Shown here: positions 18,467 to 27,899 of the stretch, piece by piece
Layout of the letters: the number at the start of each line of letters is the position of its first letter
How positions within the stretch are numbered: position 1 is the stretch's first letter
Origin: Haliscomenobacter hydrossis DSM 1100
Lineage (GTDB): Bacteria > Bacteroidota > Bacteroidia > Chitinophagales > Saprospiraceae
Reading direction: 5' to 3'
NCBI RefSeq assembly: GCF_000212735.1
Contig: NC_015510.1
Span: 6,759,001-6,823,000, forward strand
DNA: 64,000 nucleotides
The notes under the pieces: generated by a model
What the model saw: the letters and a program-made list of their open reading frames with translations, nothing else
Told to the model about the DNA's origin: nothing
Database searches by the model: none
Program-made: the position numbers and the translations under genes

Positions 18467-19755
18467 AACAGGCACAAATTGGATTTTGGCCAGCGGCTGC
18501 CCTGGTAGCGGGTAACATGATTGGCTCGGGCATTTTTTTGCTTCCGGCCACGCTGGCGGTTTTTGGGCAACTCAGCCTGTTGGGCTGGCTGGTTTCCGGC
18601 ACGGGTGCACTTTTGCTGGCTTATACCTTTGCCCGCTTGAGCCGCCTGATCACCACCAACGGCGGCCCATATGCCTACACCCGCGCAGCTTTTGGGGATT
18701 TTAGTGGCTTTGTGGTGGCCTGGGGCTACTGGATCTCGCTCTGGACGGGCAATGCTGCGATTGCCATCGCTTTTGTGGCCAACCTCACCCCATTTTTTCC
18801 GAACCTAAAAACGGATTCCAGTTTGTCGCTGTTGGCTTGTTTGTTGGCCATTTGGGGAACGACAGCCATTAACTTGCGCGGGGTGCGCGAGGCAGCACAG
18901 TTCCAACTGATCACTACGGCCTTGCGCTTGTTGCCCATTCTTTTGCTGGCCACCCTGGGTTTTCAATATTTCAAATGGGAAAACTGGGCGGTCGACCCTC
19001 GGCAGTTCTCGCTAGGCGACGTGGCGCTACAAACCGCGGCCCTAACTTTTTGGTCTTTCCTGGGCATTGAATCAGCAACCATTCCGGCAGCGGCCATTCG
19101 CGACCCGGAGCGCAACATCAGTCGGGCTACCTGGTGGGGCACGGTTTTTTCCGCCCTGGTCTTTGTGGCCTCTTGCTCGGCAGTGATGGGCATTTTACCA
19201 CGTGTTGAATTGCAACAATCTGCCGCCCCTTTTGCCGATGCGGCGCAGCTGATTTGGGGGCAAACTGGCTATTATGTTATTGCGGCGGCGGCGGCGATCG
19301 CATGTTTGGGTGCTTTGAATGGCTGGATTTTGTTGCAAGGCCAAATTCCTTACACGGTAGCCAAAGACGGCTTGTTTCCTCCATTTTTTGGCAAAGAAAA
19401 CCCACGCGGAGCACCGGCCAATGCCTTGATCCTGTCCAGTGTGTTGATGACGGGGATGGTTTTATTGAATTATACCGACTCCTTGCAAGAGCAATTCAAA
19501 AAAATGATCCTGCTGGCCACCCTGGCCAACCTGATCCCCTACGTATTTAGTGCCCTGGCAGAGTGGATCTGGTTGTGGCGGCAAGGGCGCTTTCAATGGG
19601 GATTGCACTGGAGTTTGGTGCTCCGCTCCGTGCTGACTTTTGCGTTCGCCACGGCGGCGATTTTAGGCACGGGGTGGAACACGATTGGGAGCGGGCTGCT
19701 GCTGTTAGTGTTGGGGATGCCAGTGTTTGCTTGGTTGAAGTGGCGAAAAATTTAG
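18463..19755 (+). CDS. APC-superfamily amino acid permease
   Basis: 430 aa with about 12 membrane segments. The first helix contains GNMIGSGIFLLPATLA, the backbone-binding motif of APC amino acid transporters. YTRAAFGDFSGFVVAWGYWI and SFLGIESATIPAAAIRDPERNI further support this. The likely start is a TTG overlapping the upstream methyltransferase stop. By resemblance to YjeH and arginine/agmatine-type carriers it is an amino acid exchanger or exporter of unknown substrate. It converges, with only 7 bases between stops, on a Fic-protein gene. Confidence 0.88.
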   Translation: MKQAQIGFWPAAALVAGNMIGSGIFLLPATLAVFGQLSLLGWLVSGTGALLLAYTFARLSRLITTNGGPYAYTRAAFGDFSGFVVAWGYWISLWTGNAAIAIAFVANLTPFFPNLKTDSSLSLLACLLAIWGTTAINLRGVREAAQFQLITTALRLLPILLLATLGFQYFKWENWAVDPRQFSLGDVALQTAALTFWSFLGIESATIPAAAIRDPERNISRATWWGTVFSALVFVASCSAVMGILPRVELQQSAAPFADAAQLIWGQTGYYVIAAAAAIACLGALNGWILLQGQIPYTVAKDGLFPPFFGKENPRGAPANALILSSVLMTGMVLLNYTDSLQEQFKKMILLATLANLIPYVFSALAEWIWLWRQGRFQWGLHWSLVLRSVLTFAFATAAILGTGWNTIGSGLLLLVLGMPVFAWLKWRKI

Positions 19756-19762
19756 ACAGGCA

Positions 19763-20869
19763 CTAAACGACTTTCAGTTCATAGTTCGTACTTCTTCCTC
19801 CCGCTTCTGCTTTCTGCATTATTCCCTTATTGAGTAAATCTTGAATATCGCGTAGGGCGGTATCTGCGGAACATTTGGCTATTTTGGCCCATTTTGAAGA
19901 GCTGAGCTTGCCTTCGAAAGGCCCCAAAAGTTTGTTAATCAGCAAAACTTGTCGCTCATTCAGTACGATAGTGGCGTGTTTTTCCCAAAAACGTGCTTTG
20001 TATAATACCTTTTCCAACGTATGTTCGGTATGTCGCAACGCTGCGGATAGACAATTCAAAAACCAGAGCAACCAAGAGGTGATGTCCACTGATCCCTTTT
20101 GCGTTTTTTCAAGAATGTCGTAATAACCCTTGCGTTGCAGTCTGATTTGAGCTGACATGCTGTAAAACCTGGAAAAAGTCCCCTCTGACTTCGACAATTG
20201 CATGTCGGCTATGGCACGGGCAATGCGCCCATTTCCATCGTCAAGCGGGTGAATGGTGACAAACCACAAGTGTGCAACTCCAGCTTTGAGCACCGGATCG
20301 AGGTTTTGATTTGTGTTGAACCACTCCATGAATTGCCGCATTTCATGTTCCAACCGAATAGCTTCTGGTGCCTGAAAATGGATTTTTTCTTTTCCTAAGG
20401 CACCGGAAACCACCTGCATTGGCCCCGTTTCATCTTTCCGCCATTGCCCTACATTGATTTTATACATTCCACTGCGTCCGGTAGGGAAAAGGCCAGCGTG
20501 CCAATCGAACAGTCGGGCTGAGCTGAGCGGTTCTTGAGCATTCTGCGTTGCATCTAGCATCATTTCAACTACCCCATCAATGTTGCGATCAGATGGGAGT
20601 AGTCCTGCAATGTCCATGCCCAAATGCCGGGCGATAGAGGAGCGGACAAGTTCAGGATTTAAAAATTCACCTTCTATTTCTGTTGATTTGATTACATCTA
20701 AAGTGAGTGTTTCCAGGAGGGCTTCTTGTTTGAGGTCAAAACCCAGCATCTCCATTTTACCTGCCAATATGCCTTGCCGATGACGGACTTCACTCAGCGT
20801 TGGGAGCAATGCTTCGGCATCCCAAACTAGATTTGGCCAGTCACGATGTTGGTGTATGTAGCTTTGCAT
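19763..20869 (-). CDS. Fic-family protein with N-terminal inhibitory motif and C-terminal winged helix
   Basis: 368 aa from the ATG at 20869 (an ATG at 20926 lies in the palindrome array). An N-terminal DUF4172-like part is followed by the inhibitory helix STEIEG ([ST]xxxE[GN]) near residue 80. The Fic motif HPLDDGNGRIAR lies near 215, with Leu in place of the usual Phe but catalytic His, Asp, Asn and Arg intact. The last 60 residues (SSKWAKIAKCSADTALRDIQ, then LLNKGIMQKAEAGGRS) form a winged helix. Fic enzymes transfer AMP to proteins; this class is self-inhibited by its helix. A regular array of TGCGGAG boxes just upstream may be its own operator. Confidence 0.88.
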   Translation of the reverse strand: MQSYIHQHRDWPNLVWDAEALLPTLSEVRHRQGILAGKMEMLGFDLKQEALLETLTLDVIKSTEIEGEFLNPELVRSSIARHLGMDIAGLLPSDRNIDGVVEMMLDATQNAQEPLSSARLFDWHAGLFPTGRSGMYKINVGQWRKDETGPMQVVSGALGKEKIHFQAPEAIRLEHEMRQFMEWFNTNQNLDPVLKAGVAHLWFVTIHPLDDGNGRIARAIADMQLSKSEGTFSRFYSMSAQIRLQRKGYYDILEKTQKGSVDITSWLLWFLNCLSAALRHTEHTLEKVLYKARFWEKHATIVLNERQVLLINKLLGPFEGKLSSSKWAKIAKCSADTALRDIQDLLNKGIMQKAEAGGRSTNYELKVV

Positions 20870-20896
20870 CCCTAGTTTTAAGTAAAAATAGGGTTT

Positions 20897-20959
20897 TGCG
20901 GAGAATAAGTCAATTTTTCTCCGCATTTTTTGCGGAGAAAAAACCTTAGATGCTCCGCA
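20897..20959. promoter_or_regulatory. Array of four alternating TGCGGAG/CTCCGCA boxes
   Basis: TGCGGAG at 20897-20903, CTCCGCA at 20919-20925, TGCGGAG at 20931-20937 and CTCCGCA at 20953-20959. The like-oriented boxes are exactly 34 bp apart. The central pair extends to a 12-bp perfect inverted repeat (TTTTTCTCCGCA and its complement) around five T. No terminator-like U tract follows on either strand. The array lies between the stop of the CPBP gene and the start of the Fic gene, which carries a winged helix, so an autoregulatory operator is likely. Confidence 0.65.
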
Positions 20960-20963
20960 TGTG

Positions 20964-21794
20964 CTAATTCAATTTGCTGAGAACCAAATTCGCATCTGAT
21001 TTTTTCACCATAAATAGTCCTCCGTAAAGGATAAACAAGAAAAAGATTGCAGTAGGAACAATGGAGTTCCAATCGGCACCATTAGCAAGTTTTGCGGTGC
21101 TGTCGGGTAGGGTAGCGGCTTTCAGTTCAGCAGCCCCGAAGGCAAAATTTACAAGACCGTGAAGGATGGCGGGGACCAGAATATTTCGCGTGCGCAACAT
21201 CAATCCGCCAAAAAACACACCAATAGAAATAGCAAAAAATACTTGAGAGGTAATGCCTAAAAGATTGTCGGGTTGCTGGAAAAGATTCAGAAAATGCACC
21301 ACGCCAAATAACAGGCTGGAACACAAAACACTCAGGAGTAAAGCATTTTTATGGGTTTGAAAGGACTTTATAAACAAAGGAAGGACAAGGCCCCGGAAAA
21401 CAAATTCTTCGACCAAGCCAACGCACATAACCGAGGTGAAGAATAACAGCAATAAGCGGGGTTCCGAGTTGACATACGTACCATAGTTGCCGACTATCCC
21501 CATCGCTATGAATGCAAGTGCAATCATGGTAGACTGGAGATGGTGCACTTTCATTTTAGGGCTAAATCCCGCAAATCTTTGCAGGTTTAGCCGGTAAATT
21601 AGGCCGAGCGCAAGGCTAAAAAGCAACAACCTAACCATGGTACCCGCCGAAAATTTGGCGGTCAAGGCCTCAGCCCCATTGTTGATGAACCAAGTTCTCA
21701 GCGGTTTTTCAAACCAAAGCAAGGCAATAAAACCAATGGCAATCAGTATGGCGCTGGTTAAGTTCTTTTTCATGATTTGGTTTTGACTTTTCAT
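20964..21794 (-). CDS. CPBP-family intramembrane metalloprotease
   Basis: 276 aa with about seven membrane segments. The ABI/CPBP motifs are present: CVGLVEEFVFRGLVLP (EExxxR, about 125-140), LLFGVVHFLN (motif 2 His), and LVPAILHGLVNF (motif 3 His and Asn). These provide the metal and catalytic residues of the Rce1-like proteases. The start overlaps the stop of the upstream S10 peptidase gene by 4 bases (ATGA), so the two are coupled. The substrate is unknown. Confidence 0.88.
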   Translation of the reverse strand: MKSQNQIMKKNLTSAILIAIGFIALLWFEKPLRTWFINNGAEALTAKFSAGTMVRLLLFSLALGLIYRLNLQRFAGFSPKMKVHHLQSTMIALAFIAMGIVGNYGTYVNSEPRLLLLFFTSVMCVGLVEEFVFRGLVLPLFIKSFQTHKNALLLSVLCSSLLFGVVHFLNLFQQPDNLLGITSQVFFAISIGVFFGGLMLRTRNILVPAILHGLVNFAFGAAELKAATLPDSTAKLANGADWNSIVPTAIFFLFILYGGLFMVKKSDANLVLSKLN

Positions 21795-23302
21795 TCGGTC
21801 AAAAACTTGCGGATATCGCCCGCCAATTTGATCAAATCTGGCTCGTGGGTGTACATCATGTGCCCTCCTTCGTAGTAGGTTTTGGTGACCCGTTCGGGAA
21901 CAATTCCATTGCGGGCAAAAGTGTATTCGGTATCAAAAAACGGGCAAATCAAATCGTAATAGCCGCTAGCCACCAATACTTTCATGGCGGTATTGCGCCG
22001 CATGGTTTCACCCAATTGCCGGGCAACATTCACCGGGGTGGGTTCCCAATACTTGCCATCGGGTACGGTGCGCCAGCGCCATTTTTCCCCCACTTCATCA
22101 TTGGAGGTCAGGTAAGGCCGATCCATGTCTACTTTTAGAACGGAGGCATAAAAATGATTGAGCGCCGCGGTATAGGCCGAACTCAATTGGTAATCTGAAG
22201 GGTCGCCCAAGTGGGGTTCGGAGGCCACATCATCCGCTTCATCGCCCATAAACCGTCCATCCAAACGGCCAATTGCCAGTCCTTTATCGGCCAACAATTG
22301 CTTTTGAAAACGGGGAACCAGCACGGTGAGGTTAGATTTGAGGATGTAGTCTTTGTCCAGTCCAATAAAGTAGGACAGTTTTTCGGCGATGGCATTTTGT
22401 GCAGTGCTGTTCAACAAAGTACCCCGATAGAGCGCGGGGGCATACGTATCGTACGTGAACTGGCGACATTCCTCCACGAAAGCTTCCAGGGTCTTGCCTT
22501 GCCCCGCTTTTTTGTGGTACCAGGCGGTAGCGGCCATACTGGGCAAGTAGGTCAGGTAAGAGGTGATGTTGTCGTGAATGGAAGTGGATCCGTCGTAGTC
22601 CAGCGCCTGGGAAATGAGGATCAAACCATTCAAGGCCATATTTTGACCTCCCCCTTCCAGCGCATTGGCTACCGCAACTGCCCGGGTGGTACCAAAACTT
22701 TCTCCTGCAATGTATTTGGGGGAAAGCCAGCGTTTGTTTTCGGTAATCCACAGGCGCATAAACTTGGCGATCGACGCGGCATCTTCATTCAACCCCCAAA
22801 AATCTTCCACTTTGCCCTTGCCCACTACCCGGCTGTAGCCAGTGCCTACGGGGTCGATGAAAACGAGGTCGGTCAAGTCCAGCAAAGCGTACTTGTTCTC
22901 ACTCAAGGTGTAAGGCGCAGCGCCATCATCTTTTTTGGCATCGGAGTCCAGTTTTACAATTTGCGGCCCAAACATACCCATGTGCAACCAGATCGATGCT
23001 GAACCGGGGCCACCATTAAATACAAAAGTCACTGGCCTTTTGGATAGATCCGTAAGTCCTTCCTGCGTGTAGGCGACGGACCAAATGGAGGCAACAGCTT
23101 CATCGCGGTCATTTTTCAAGTGGGTTTCCTTTGCGGTGGCTTTGTATCGAATGGTTTTACCCCCAAAGGTGCCCTGATGGCTGCTGATGAAGGATTTGGC
23201 CGGGGGAACGGCTTTGGTGCTGTCTTTTTTCTCTTGCGCCAAGAGCGGGAGGCTCAACAAGAGTAGCGAGAAGCAGAGGATATTTTTGAATGTGGTGGCC
23301 AT
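21791..23302 (-). CDS. Secreted serine carboxypeptidase (peptidase S10 family)
   Basis: 503 aa from the ATG at 23302, with the signal peptide MATTFKNILCFSLLLLSLPL. FVFNGGPGSASIWLHMGMFG is the S10 oxyanion-hole motif, KYIAGESFGTTRAVAVA holds the nucleophile Ser, and the Asp and His of the triad fall in VLVASGYYDLICPF and YEGGHMMYTH. It removes C-terminal residues from peptides in the periplasm or outside the cell. It is co-transcribed with the CPBP protease and divergent from the formate dehydrogenase operon. Confidence 0.9.
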   Translation of the reverse strand: MATTFKNILCFSLLLLSLPLLAQEKKDSTKAVPPAKSFISSHQGTFGGKTIRYKATAKETHLKNDRDEAVASIWSVAYTQEGLTDLSKRPVTFVFNGGPGSASIWLHMGMFGPQIVKLDSDAKKDDGAAPYTLSENKYALLDLTDLVFIDPVGTGYSRVVGKGKVEDFWGLNEDAASIAKFMRLWITENKRWLSPKYIAGESFGTTRAVAVANALEGGGQNMALNGLILISQALDYDGSTSIHDNITSYLTYLPSMAATAWYHKKAGQGKTLEAFVEECRQFTYDTYAPALYRGTLLNSTAQNAIAEKLSYFIGLDKDYILKSNLTVLVPRFQKQLLADKGLAIGRLDGRFMGDEADDVASEPHLGDPSDYQLSSAYTAALNHFYASVLKVDMDRPYLTSNDEVGEKWRWRTVPDGKYWEPTPVNVARQLGETMRRNTAMKVLVASGYYDLICPFFDTEYTFARNGIVPERVTKTYYEGGHMMYTHEPDLIKLAGDIRKFLTE

Positions 23303-23332
23303 ATTGAATGTATTTTTTGGTAAAAACAAGCT

Positions 23333-23340
23333 CAAAGATA
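23333..23340 (-). promoter_or_regulatory. Candidate -7 box for the S10 peptidase operon
   Basis: TATCTTTG on the minus strand, an exact TAnnTTTG match, about 30 bases before the start codon. A TTTTG lies 15 bases upstream of it, slightly closer than the usual -33 element. Confidence 0.4.
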
Positions 23341-23419
23341 ATTTTTGCAAGACATCAAAAATAGTGTTAAATTTAATGGTTGCAACTTCCCTTGATCACC
23401 TGACCTAATACCACATGGC

Positions 23420-25069
23420 ATGTCGAAAAACGTCAGGAATCTATCAGCTCGCCGTGGATTGGACAACAGACTGTTCGATCGTCTGGCTGAGGCACGCTCG
23501 GAAAAAAAAGGGCTCGATCAGGAAGTGATGCACCAAATATCCGATGAGTACCTCGTCGGCAATGCCAACGTCTATGGCGCCGCTACTTTCTACGATTTTT
23601 TAAACCCCGAGCAAAGCAATAAAAAAGTGTTCGTCTGCGCAGGAAGTGCCTGCCTGCTTGCCGGTACCCAACAAGCCTTGCAGCAGACGCTTGAACAACA
23701 TTTCGACCCGACCTCAATTGGCGAAGTCTATTGTTTGGGGCGTTGCTACGAAAACAGCGCTTTCCATTACCATGGCCTCAATTATTCTGGGCAGGCGGCT
23801 GCACAAATCACTGAACTGAAAGCTGGCTCCGTCACAACGATTGCCGATCAATACACCGTCGGCTCGTTGGGAAAAGGTTTACTCACCGCTGAACATCCCA
23901 GCCTTGAGCAGACCCTGAAAACCTTGATTCAGCTGCTCGAAAGTGACCCCGAACAATTATTGGAGGAAATTACTTTGTCCGGGTTGCGCGGACGAGGTGG
24001 AGCGGGATTCCCACTGGCCATTAAACTGGCAGGGGTAAAAAAAGAAAACGCTGAGGAAAAATACATCGTTTGTAATGCCGATGAAGGAGACCCCGGAGCA
24101 TTTTCAGACCGTTACCTTCTGGAACAAAAAGCGCAGCTGGTATTGTTTGGCATGGCCATCAGTGGCTACATCAGCGGTGCGCAGGACGGAGTGCTGTACA
24201 TTCGGGCTGAATACCCTGAAGCCATCAGTATTTTGCAAAAAGCCATCGAACCATTTAATCGAATTTTTCCCCATCAAAAAAGAAATGGCGAAAGGGTTGA
24301 TTTTAAACTGCACGTGGTAAAAGCGCAAGGGGCCTACATTTGTGGAGAAGAAACCGCCCTGTTGTCTTCCCTGGAGGGTTTGCGTCCGGAAGTGCGTACC
24401 CGTCCTCCTTTCCCCACCCAATATGGCCTGTTTGGAAAACCAACCGCCGTCAACAACGTGGAAACCCTGGCCAATGTATACGCCATCCTCAGCGATGGAG
24501 GTATGGCTTTTAAGGTCATCGGAACCGCCAAATCATCGGGCACCAAGCTACTTTCCCTCGATAGCTATTTCAATAATCCGGGTTTATATGAAGTTGACAT
24601 GGGCACTCCCTTGTCGGTTGTCATCAACGAATTGGGTGGAGGATTGAAAGAACCCATCAAAGCCTTCCACATCGGCGGGCCACTTGGCGGGCTGGTTCCA
24701 TTGCACAAAATAGCCGACCTGACTATTGATTTTGAATCATTTGCCAGCCAGGGATTTCTACTCGGGCATGCTTCGATTTTGAGTATTCCCACGCGCTTTC
24801 CTTTGCTGGAATACTTGGAGCATTTGTTTGCCTTCACCGCACACGAAAGTTGTGGAAAGTGTTTCCCCTGTCGCATTGGTTCCGTGAGGGGCAAAGAACT
24901 GCTCCAAAAAGCCAGGGCAGGCAATTACCAAATTGACCGCGAACTTTGGGATGACTTGATTGATACCCTTGAAAAAGGCTCGCTTTGCGCCCTCGGCGGC
25001 GGGCTTCCACTACCAGTTAAAAATGCCATGCAGTATTTCCCAGCGGAACTGGGCGCATATTTTAAATAG
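23420..25069 (+). CDS. Formate dehydrogenase, fused gamma-beta (NuoE-NuoF-like) subunit
   Basis: 549 aa. The first 110 or so residues are NuoE-like, with the helical NVYGAATFYDF segment and four 2Fe-2S cysteines at C73, C78, C105 and C109. The rest is NuoF/FdsB-like: GLRGRGGAGFP (NADH/FMN site), CNADEGDPGAFSDR (FMN), GAYICGEETALLSSLEG, and the 4Fe-4S motif ESCGKCFPCR with the later C of LCALGGG. It would pass electrons from the alpha subunit to NAD. The partner gene starts 14 bases downstream. FdsG-type and FdsB-type parts are encoded by separate genes in Rhodobacter and Cupriavidus. Confidence 0.9.
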   Translation: MSKNVRNLSARRGLDNRLFDRLAEARSEKKGLDQEVMHQISDEYLVGNANVYGAATFYDFLNPEQSNKKVFVCAGSACLLAGTQQALQQTLEQHFDPTSIGEVYCLGRCYENSAFHYHGLNYSGQAAAQITELKAGSVTTIADQYTVGSLGKGLLTAEHPSLEQTLKTLIQLLESDPEQLLEEITLSGLRGRGGAGFPLAIKLAGVKKENAEEKYIVCNADEGDPGAFSDRYLLEQKAQLVLFGMAISGYISGAQDGVLYIRAEYPEAISILQKAIEPFNRIFPHQKRNGERVDFKLHVVKAQGAYICGEETALLSSLEGLRPEVRTRPPFPTQYGLFGKPTAVNNVETLANVYAILSDGGMAFKVIGTAKSSGTKLLSLDSYFNNPGLYEVDMGTPLSVVINELGGGLKEPIKAFHIGGPLGGLVPLHKIADLTIDFESFASQGFLLGHASILSIPTRFPLLEYLEHLFAFTAHESCGKCFPCRIGSVRGKELLQKARAGNYQIDRELWDDLIDTLEKGSLCALGGGLPLPVKNAMQYFPAELGAYFK

Positions 25070-25083
25070 CAAAATCCAGTACC

Positions 25084-27837
25084 ATGTCATTGCCCAACCT
25101 TACCACGACCATCGCGTTTATCAACGATAAGCCCAGTGCTTTTGAAACGGGTGAAACCATCCTGCAATTCACCCGCCGGCATTGGGGTAAAGACAGTATC
25201 CCGACCTTGTGCGATGCCCCCAACCTCGAAGCATTTGGCTCCTGCCGTGTTTGTAGTGTGGAAATAGCGCTGGAAAAAGACGGCCCACGGCGCACCAAAG
25301 CCGCTTGTCATACCCTGGTAGAACCGGGGATGTTCATTTTTACCGAATCAGCGGCCATACAAAAGTTGCGGAAAAACATCATTGAACTGGTGCTTACCGA
25401 TCACCCACTTGATTGTCTGACCTGTGAAGTGAACGGCAACTGCGAATTGCAGGACGTGGCGGCTCGGGTGGGTATTCGCAAAGTGCGTTATCCAGCTGGT
25501 GAAAATCACCTGGATCGCGAGAAAGACCTGAGCCATCCCTACATGACTTCCGACCTGTCGAAGTGCATTCTGTGTTTTCGCTGCGTACGCGCTTGCGACG
25601 AGGTACAGGGTCAATTGGTGTTGAGTGTGGCTGGTCGGGGTTTTGAGAGCAAGATCGTCAAGGGATTTGACCAAAGTTTTTTCGAGTCTGATTGTGTCTC
25701 CTGTGGTGCTTGCGCCCAGGCTTGCCCAACTTCGGCCATTTCCGATGTTTATCAATCCAAAGCTTTGGTGGGACAGGATAAAATCCGCACCGTGTGTACC
25801 TACTGCGGGGTAGGCTGCAACCTCGAGGTGAGTGTCAAAAACGACACCATCCTCAGCATCCAGGCCCCCTGGGACGCCGAGGTGAATAAGGGACATACTT
25901 GCCTGAAGGGGCGTTATGCGTTTTCATTCTACAACCATCCCGAGCGTTTGCAATACCCCATGATCCGGCGAAATGGCCACTTGGAGCGCGTTTCCTGGAA
26001 CGAGGTGTACGATTTTATTGCAGCAAAATTGAGCACTATCCGTACGGAATATGGGCCAAACGCCATCGCTGGCATTTCTTCCTCGCGGTGCACCAACGAA
26101 GAAAACTACCTGATGCAAAAATTCATCCGTGCCGTCATCGGTACCAATAATATTGACGGTTGTGCCCGGGTATGCCATTCGCCTACGGCCATTGGGATGC
26201 AAAGGGCGTTCGGCACGGGCGCGGCTACCAATTCCATCGAAGACATTAAATTCACCGATTGCATCATGGTCATTGGGGCCAATCCTACCGAGGGCCACCC
26301 GGTAACTGGGGCGAAATTGAAGCAATTCGCCATGAAGGGCAAAACGACCATCGTGATTGACCCGCGCCGGACCGAGTTGGCGAAGTATGCTACCCATCAC
26401 CTGCAACTGCGTCCCGGCACCAACATCGCGGTGCTCGATATGATGCTCTATTACATCATCAAAGAGGGTTTGACCAACAAAGATTTTATTGAAGCCCGTA
26501 CCGAAGGTTTCGCGGCATTCAAAGACAGCATTTTGAACATCAATCTCGATCAATTGGAGGGGGTATCCGGTGTTCCCCGGGAGCAGGTACGCGCAGCAGC
26601 CATCGCCTACGCTAGCGCCAACAGCGCCATGTCCTTTCATGGCCTTGGCGTTACGGAGCACTACCAGGGTACGTTTACCGTGATGCAGATTGCCAACCTG
26701 GCCATGATTACGGGTAACGTGGGCAGACGAGGCTGCGGGGTGAATCCACTGCGTGGCCAAAATAACGTGCAAGGCATGGCCGACATGGGGGTACAGCCCT
26801 ATCAGGGTGCCGGGTATTTTGACGTGACCAATCCAGACTATAACCGCATGTACGAGGAGTTTTATGGTGTAAACATCCCGATCGAGATCGGATTGACCAT
26901 CCCGCAGATGTACAATGCAGCCCTGGACGGTAAACTAAAGGCCCTGTGGATCATGGGTGAAGACCTCGTGCAGTCGGATCCGAACACCACTAAAGTCATC
27001 AAAGCACTGGAGTCGCTGGATCTGCTCGTCGTTCAGGAAATATTTATGACCGAAACGGCGCGTTATGCCGACGTCATCCTGCCCGCGGCCTCTTTCCTGG
27101 AAAAAGAAGGCACGTTCACCAATGGCGAACGCCGCATCCAGCGGGTCAATAAAGTAGTAGAGCCGCTTGGAGAGACCAAAGCCGATGGGCAGATCATGGT
27201 AGAGATGATGAACCGCATGGGGTACGATCAAGCACCGTATACGGCAAAAGGTGTGTTGGAGGAAATCGCCCGGATTGTGCCCTTTTTTGCCGGAGTGAAA
27301 TGGGACGAATTGGGTAAGCAGGGCAAACAATGGCCAGTAGCTCCAGATGGGACGGATACAAAAATCCTGCACACCGATACATTCAAGCGCGGCAAAGGCC
27401 AGTTTTTCTTCCGTGAATACATCGAAAGCCCGGAAATTGAAAGCTTCCAGCAGGATTATCCGTATATCCTGACGACCAACCGGGTACTTGAACATTACAA
27501 CGCCGGTACCATGACCCGCCGGACACCCAATGTGAATATCGTGGATGAAGACTTGCTCCTCATTCACCCGGAAGACGCTGGACGGCATAACATCGCAGAA
27601 GCAGATTGGGTATGCATCGAATCGGCGCGGGGCAAAGTAGACATCAGGGCTCACCTGAGCGATGAAGTAAAACCGGGTGTGCTGAGTACAACGTTTCACT
27701 TCCCCGAACTCATGGTCAACCTCGTTACCTCAGATGTGCACGATAGCGAAGCCAAATGTCCCGAGTTCAAAGTGGTGGCGGTGCGCATTCGCAAAGCGCG
27801 GCGGGTGGCCGAGCGGCAAACCAGACTTTTGGTATAG
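25084..27837 (+). CDS. fdsA: NAD-dependent formate dehydrogenase, molybdenum alpha subunit
   Basis: 917 aa. The N-terminus carries a 2Fe-2S ferredoxin domain (CDAPNLEAFGSCRVCSVE), then HPLDCLTCEVNGNCELQD and two 4Fe-4S clusters (CILCFRCVRACDE and CVSCGACAQACP). The molybdopterin catalytic region begins at CTYCGVGCN (about 238). The catalytic residue is Cys in ARVCHSPT (about C364), so no selenocysteine is needed. It oxidises formate to CO2 using a bis-MGD cofactor. It forms a two-gene operon with the fused beta subunit. The accessory fdhD gene and a delta subunit are not seen here. Confidence 0.92.
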   Translation: MSLPNLTTTIAFINDKPSAFETGETILQFTRRHWGKDSIPTLCDAPNLEAFGSCRVCSVEIALEKDGPRRTKAACHTLVEPGMFIFTESAAIQKLRKNIIELVLTDHPLDCLTCEVNGNCELQDVAARVGIRKVRYPAGENHLDREKDLSHPYMTSDLSKCILCFRCVRACDEVQGQLVLSVAGRGFESKIVKGFDQSFFESDCVSCGACAQACPTSAISDVYQSKALVGQDKIRTVCTYCGVGCNLEVSVKNDTILSIQAPWDAEVNKGHTCLKGRYAFSFYNHPERLQYPMIRRNGHLERVSWNEVYDFIAAKLSTIRTEYGPNAIAGISSSRCTNEENYLMQKFIRAVIGTNNIDGCARVCHSPTAIGMQRAFGTGAATNSIEDIKFTDCIMVIGANPTEGHPVTGAKLKQFAMKGKTTIVIDPRRTELAKYATHHLQLRPGTNIAVLDMMLYYIIKEGLTNKDFIEARTEGFAAFKDSILNINLDQLEGVSGVPREQVRAAAIAYASANSAMSFHGLGVTEHYQGTFTVMQIANLAMITGNVGRRGCGVNPLRGQNNVQGMADMGVQPYQGAGYFDVTNPDYNRMYEEFYGVNIPIEIGLTIPQMYNAALDGKLKALWIMGEDLVQSDPNTTKVIKALESLDLLVVQEIFMTETARYADVILPAASFLEKEGTFTNGERRIQRVNKVVEPLGETKADGQIMVEMMNRMGYDQAPYTAKGVLEEIARIVPFFAGVKWDELGKQGKQWPVAPDGTDTKILHTDTFKRGKGQFFFREYIESPEIESFQQDYPYILTTNRVLEHYNAGTMTRRTPNVNIVDEDLLLIHPEDAGRHNIAEADWVCIESARGKVDIRAHLSDEVKPGVLSTTFHFPELMVNLVTSDVHDSEAKCPEFKVVAVRIRKARRVAERQTRLLV

Positions 27838-27842
27838 AATGA

Positions 27843-27885
27843 TTTCAGGACAGTTGGCTCAGGTATAGAGCCAACTGTCTTGAAA
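27843..27885. terminator. Bidirectional-type stem-loop after fdsA
   Basis: TTTCAGGACAGTTGGCTC (27843-27860) pairs with 27868-27885, 17 of 18 positions, around a 7-base loop. It sits between two convergent stop codons. The flanks are AT-rich but there is no long U run. Confidence 0.7.
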
Positions 27886-27899
27886 TTTAAAAGAAACAA

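Noticed and set aside
20914..20942. Terminator after the CPBP gene
   Set aside because: The palindrome lacks a U tract on the minus strand and belongs to a regular four-box array, so an operator is more likely.
25924..26772. 282-codon open frame on the minus strand
   Set aside because: Antisense to the formate dehydrogenase alpha gene, which has all catalytic motifs.
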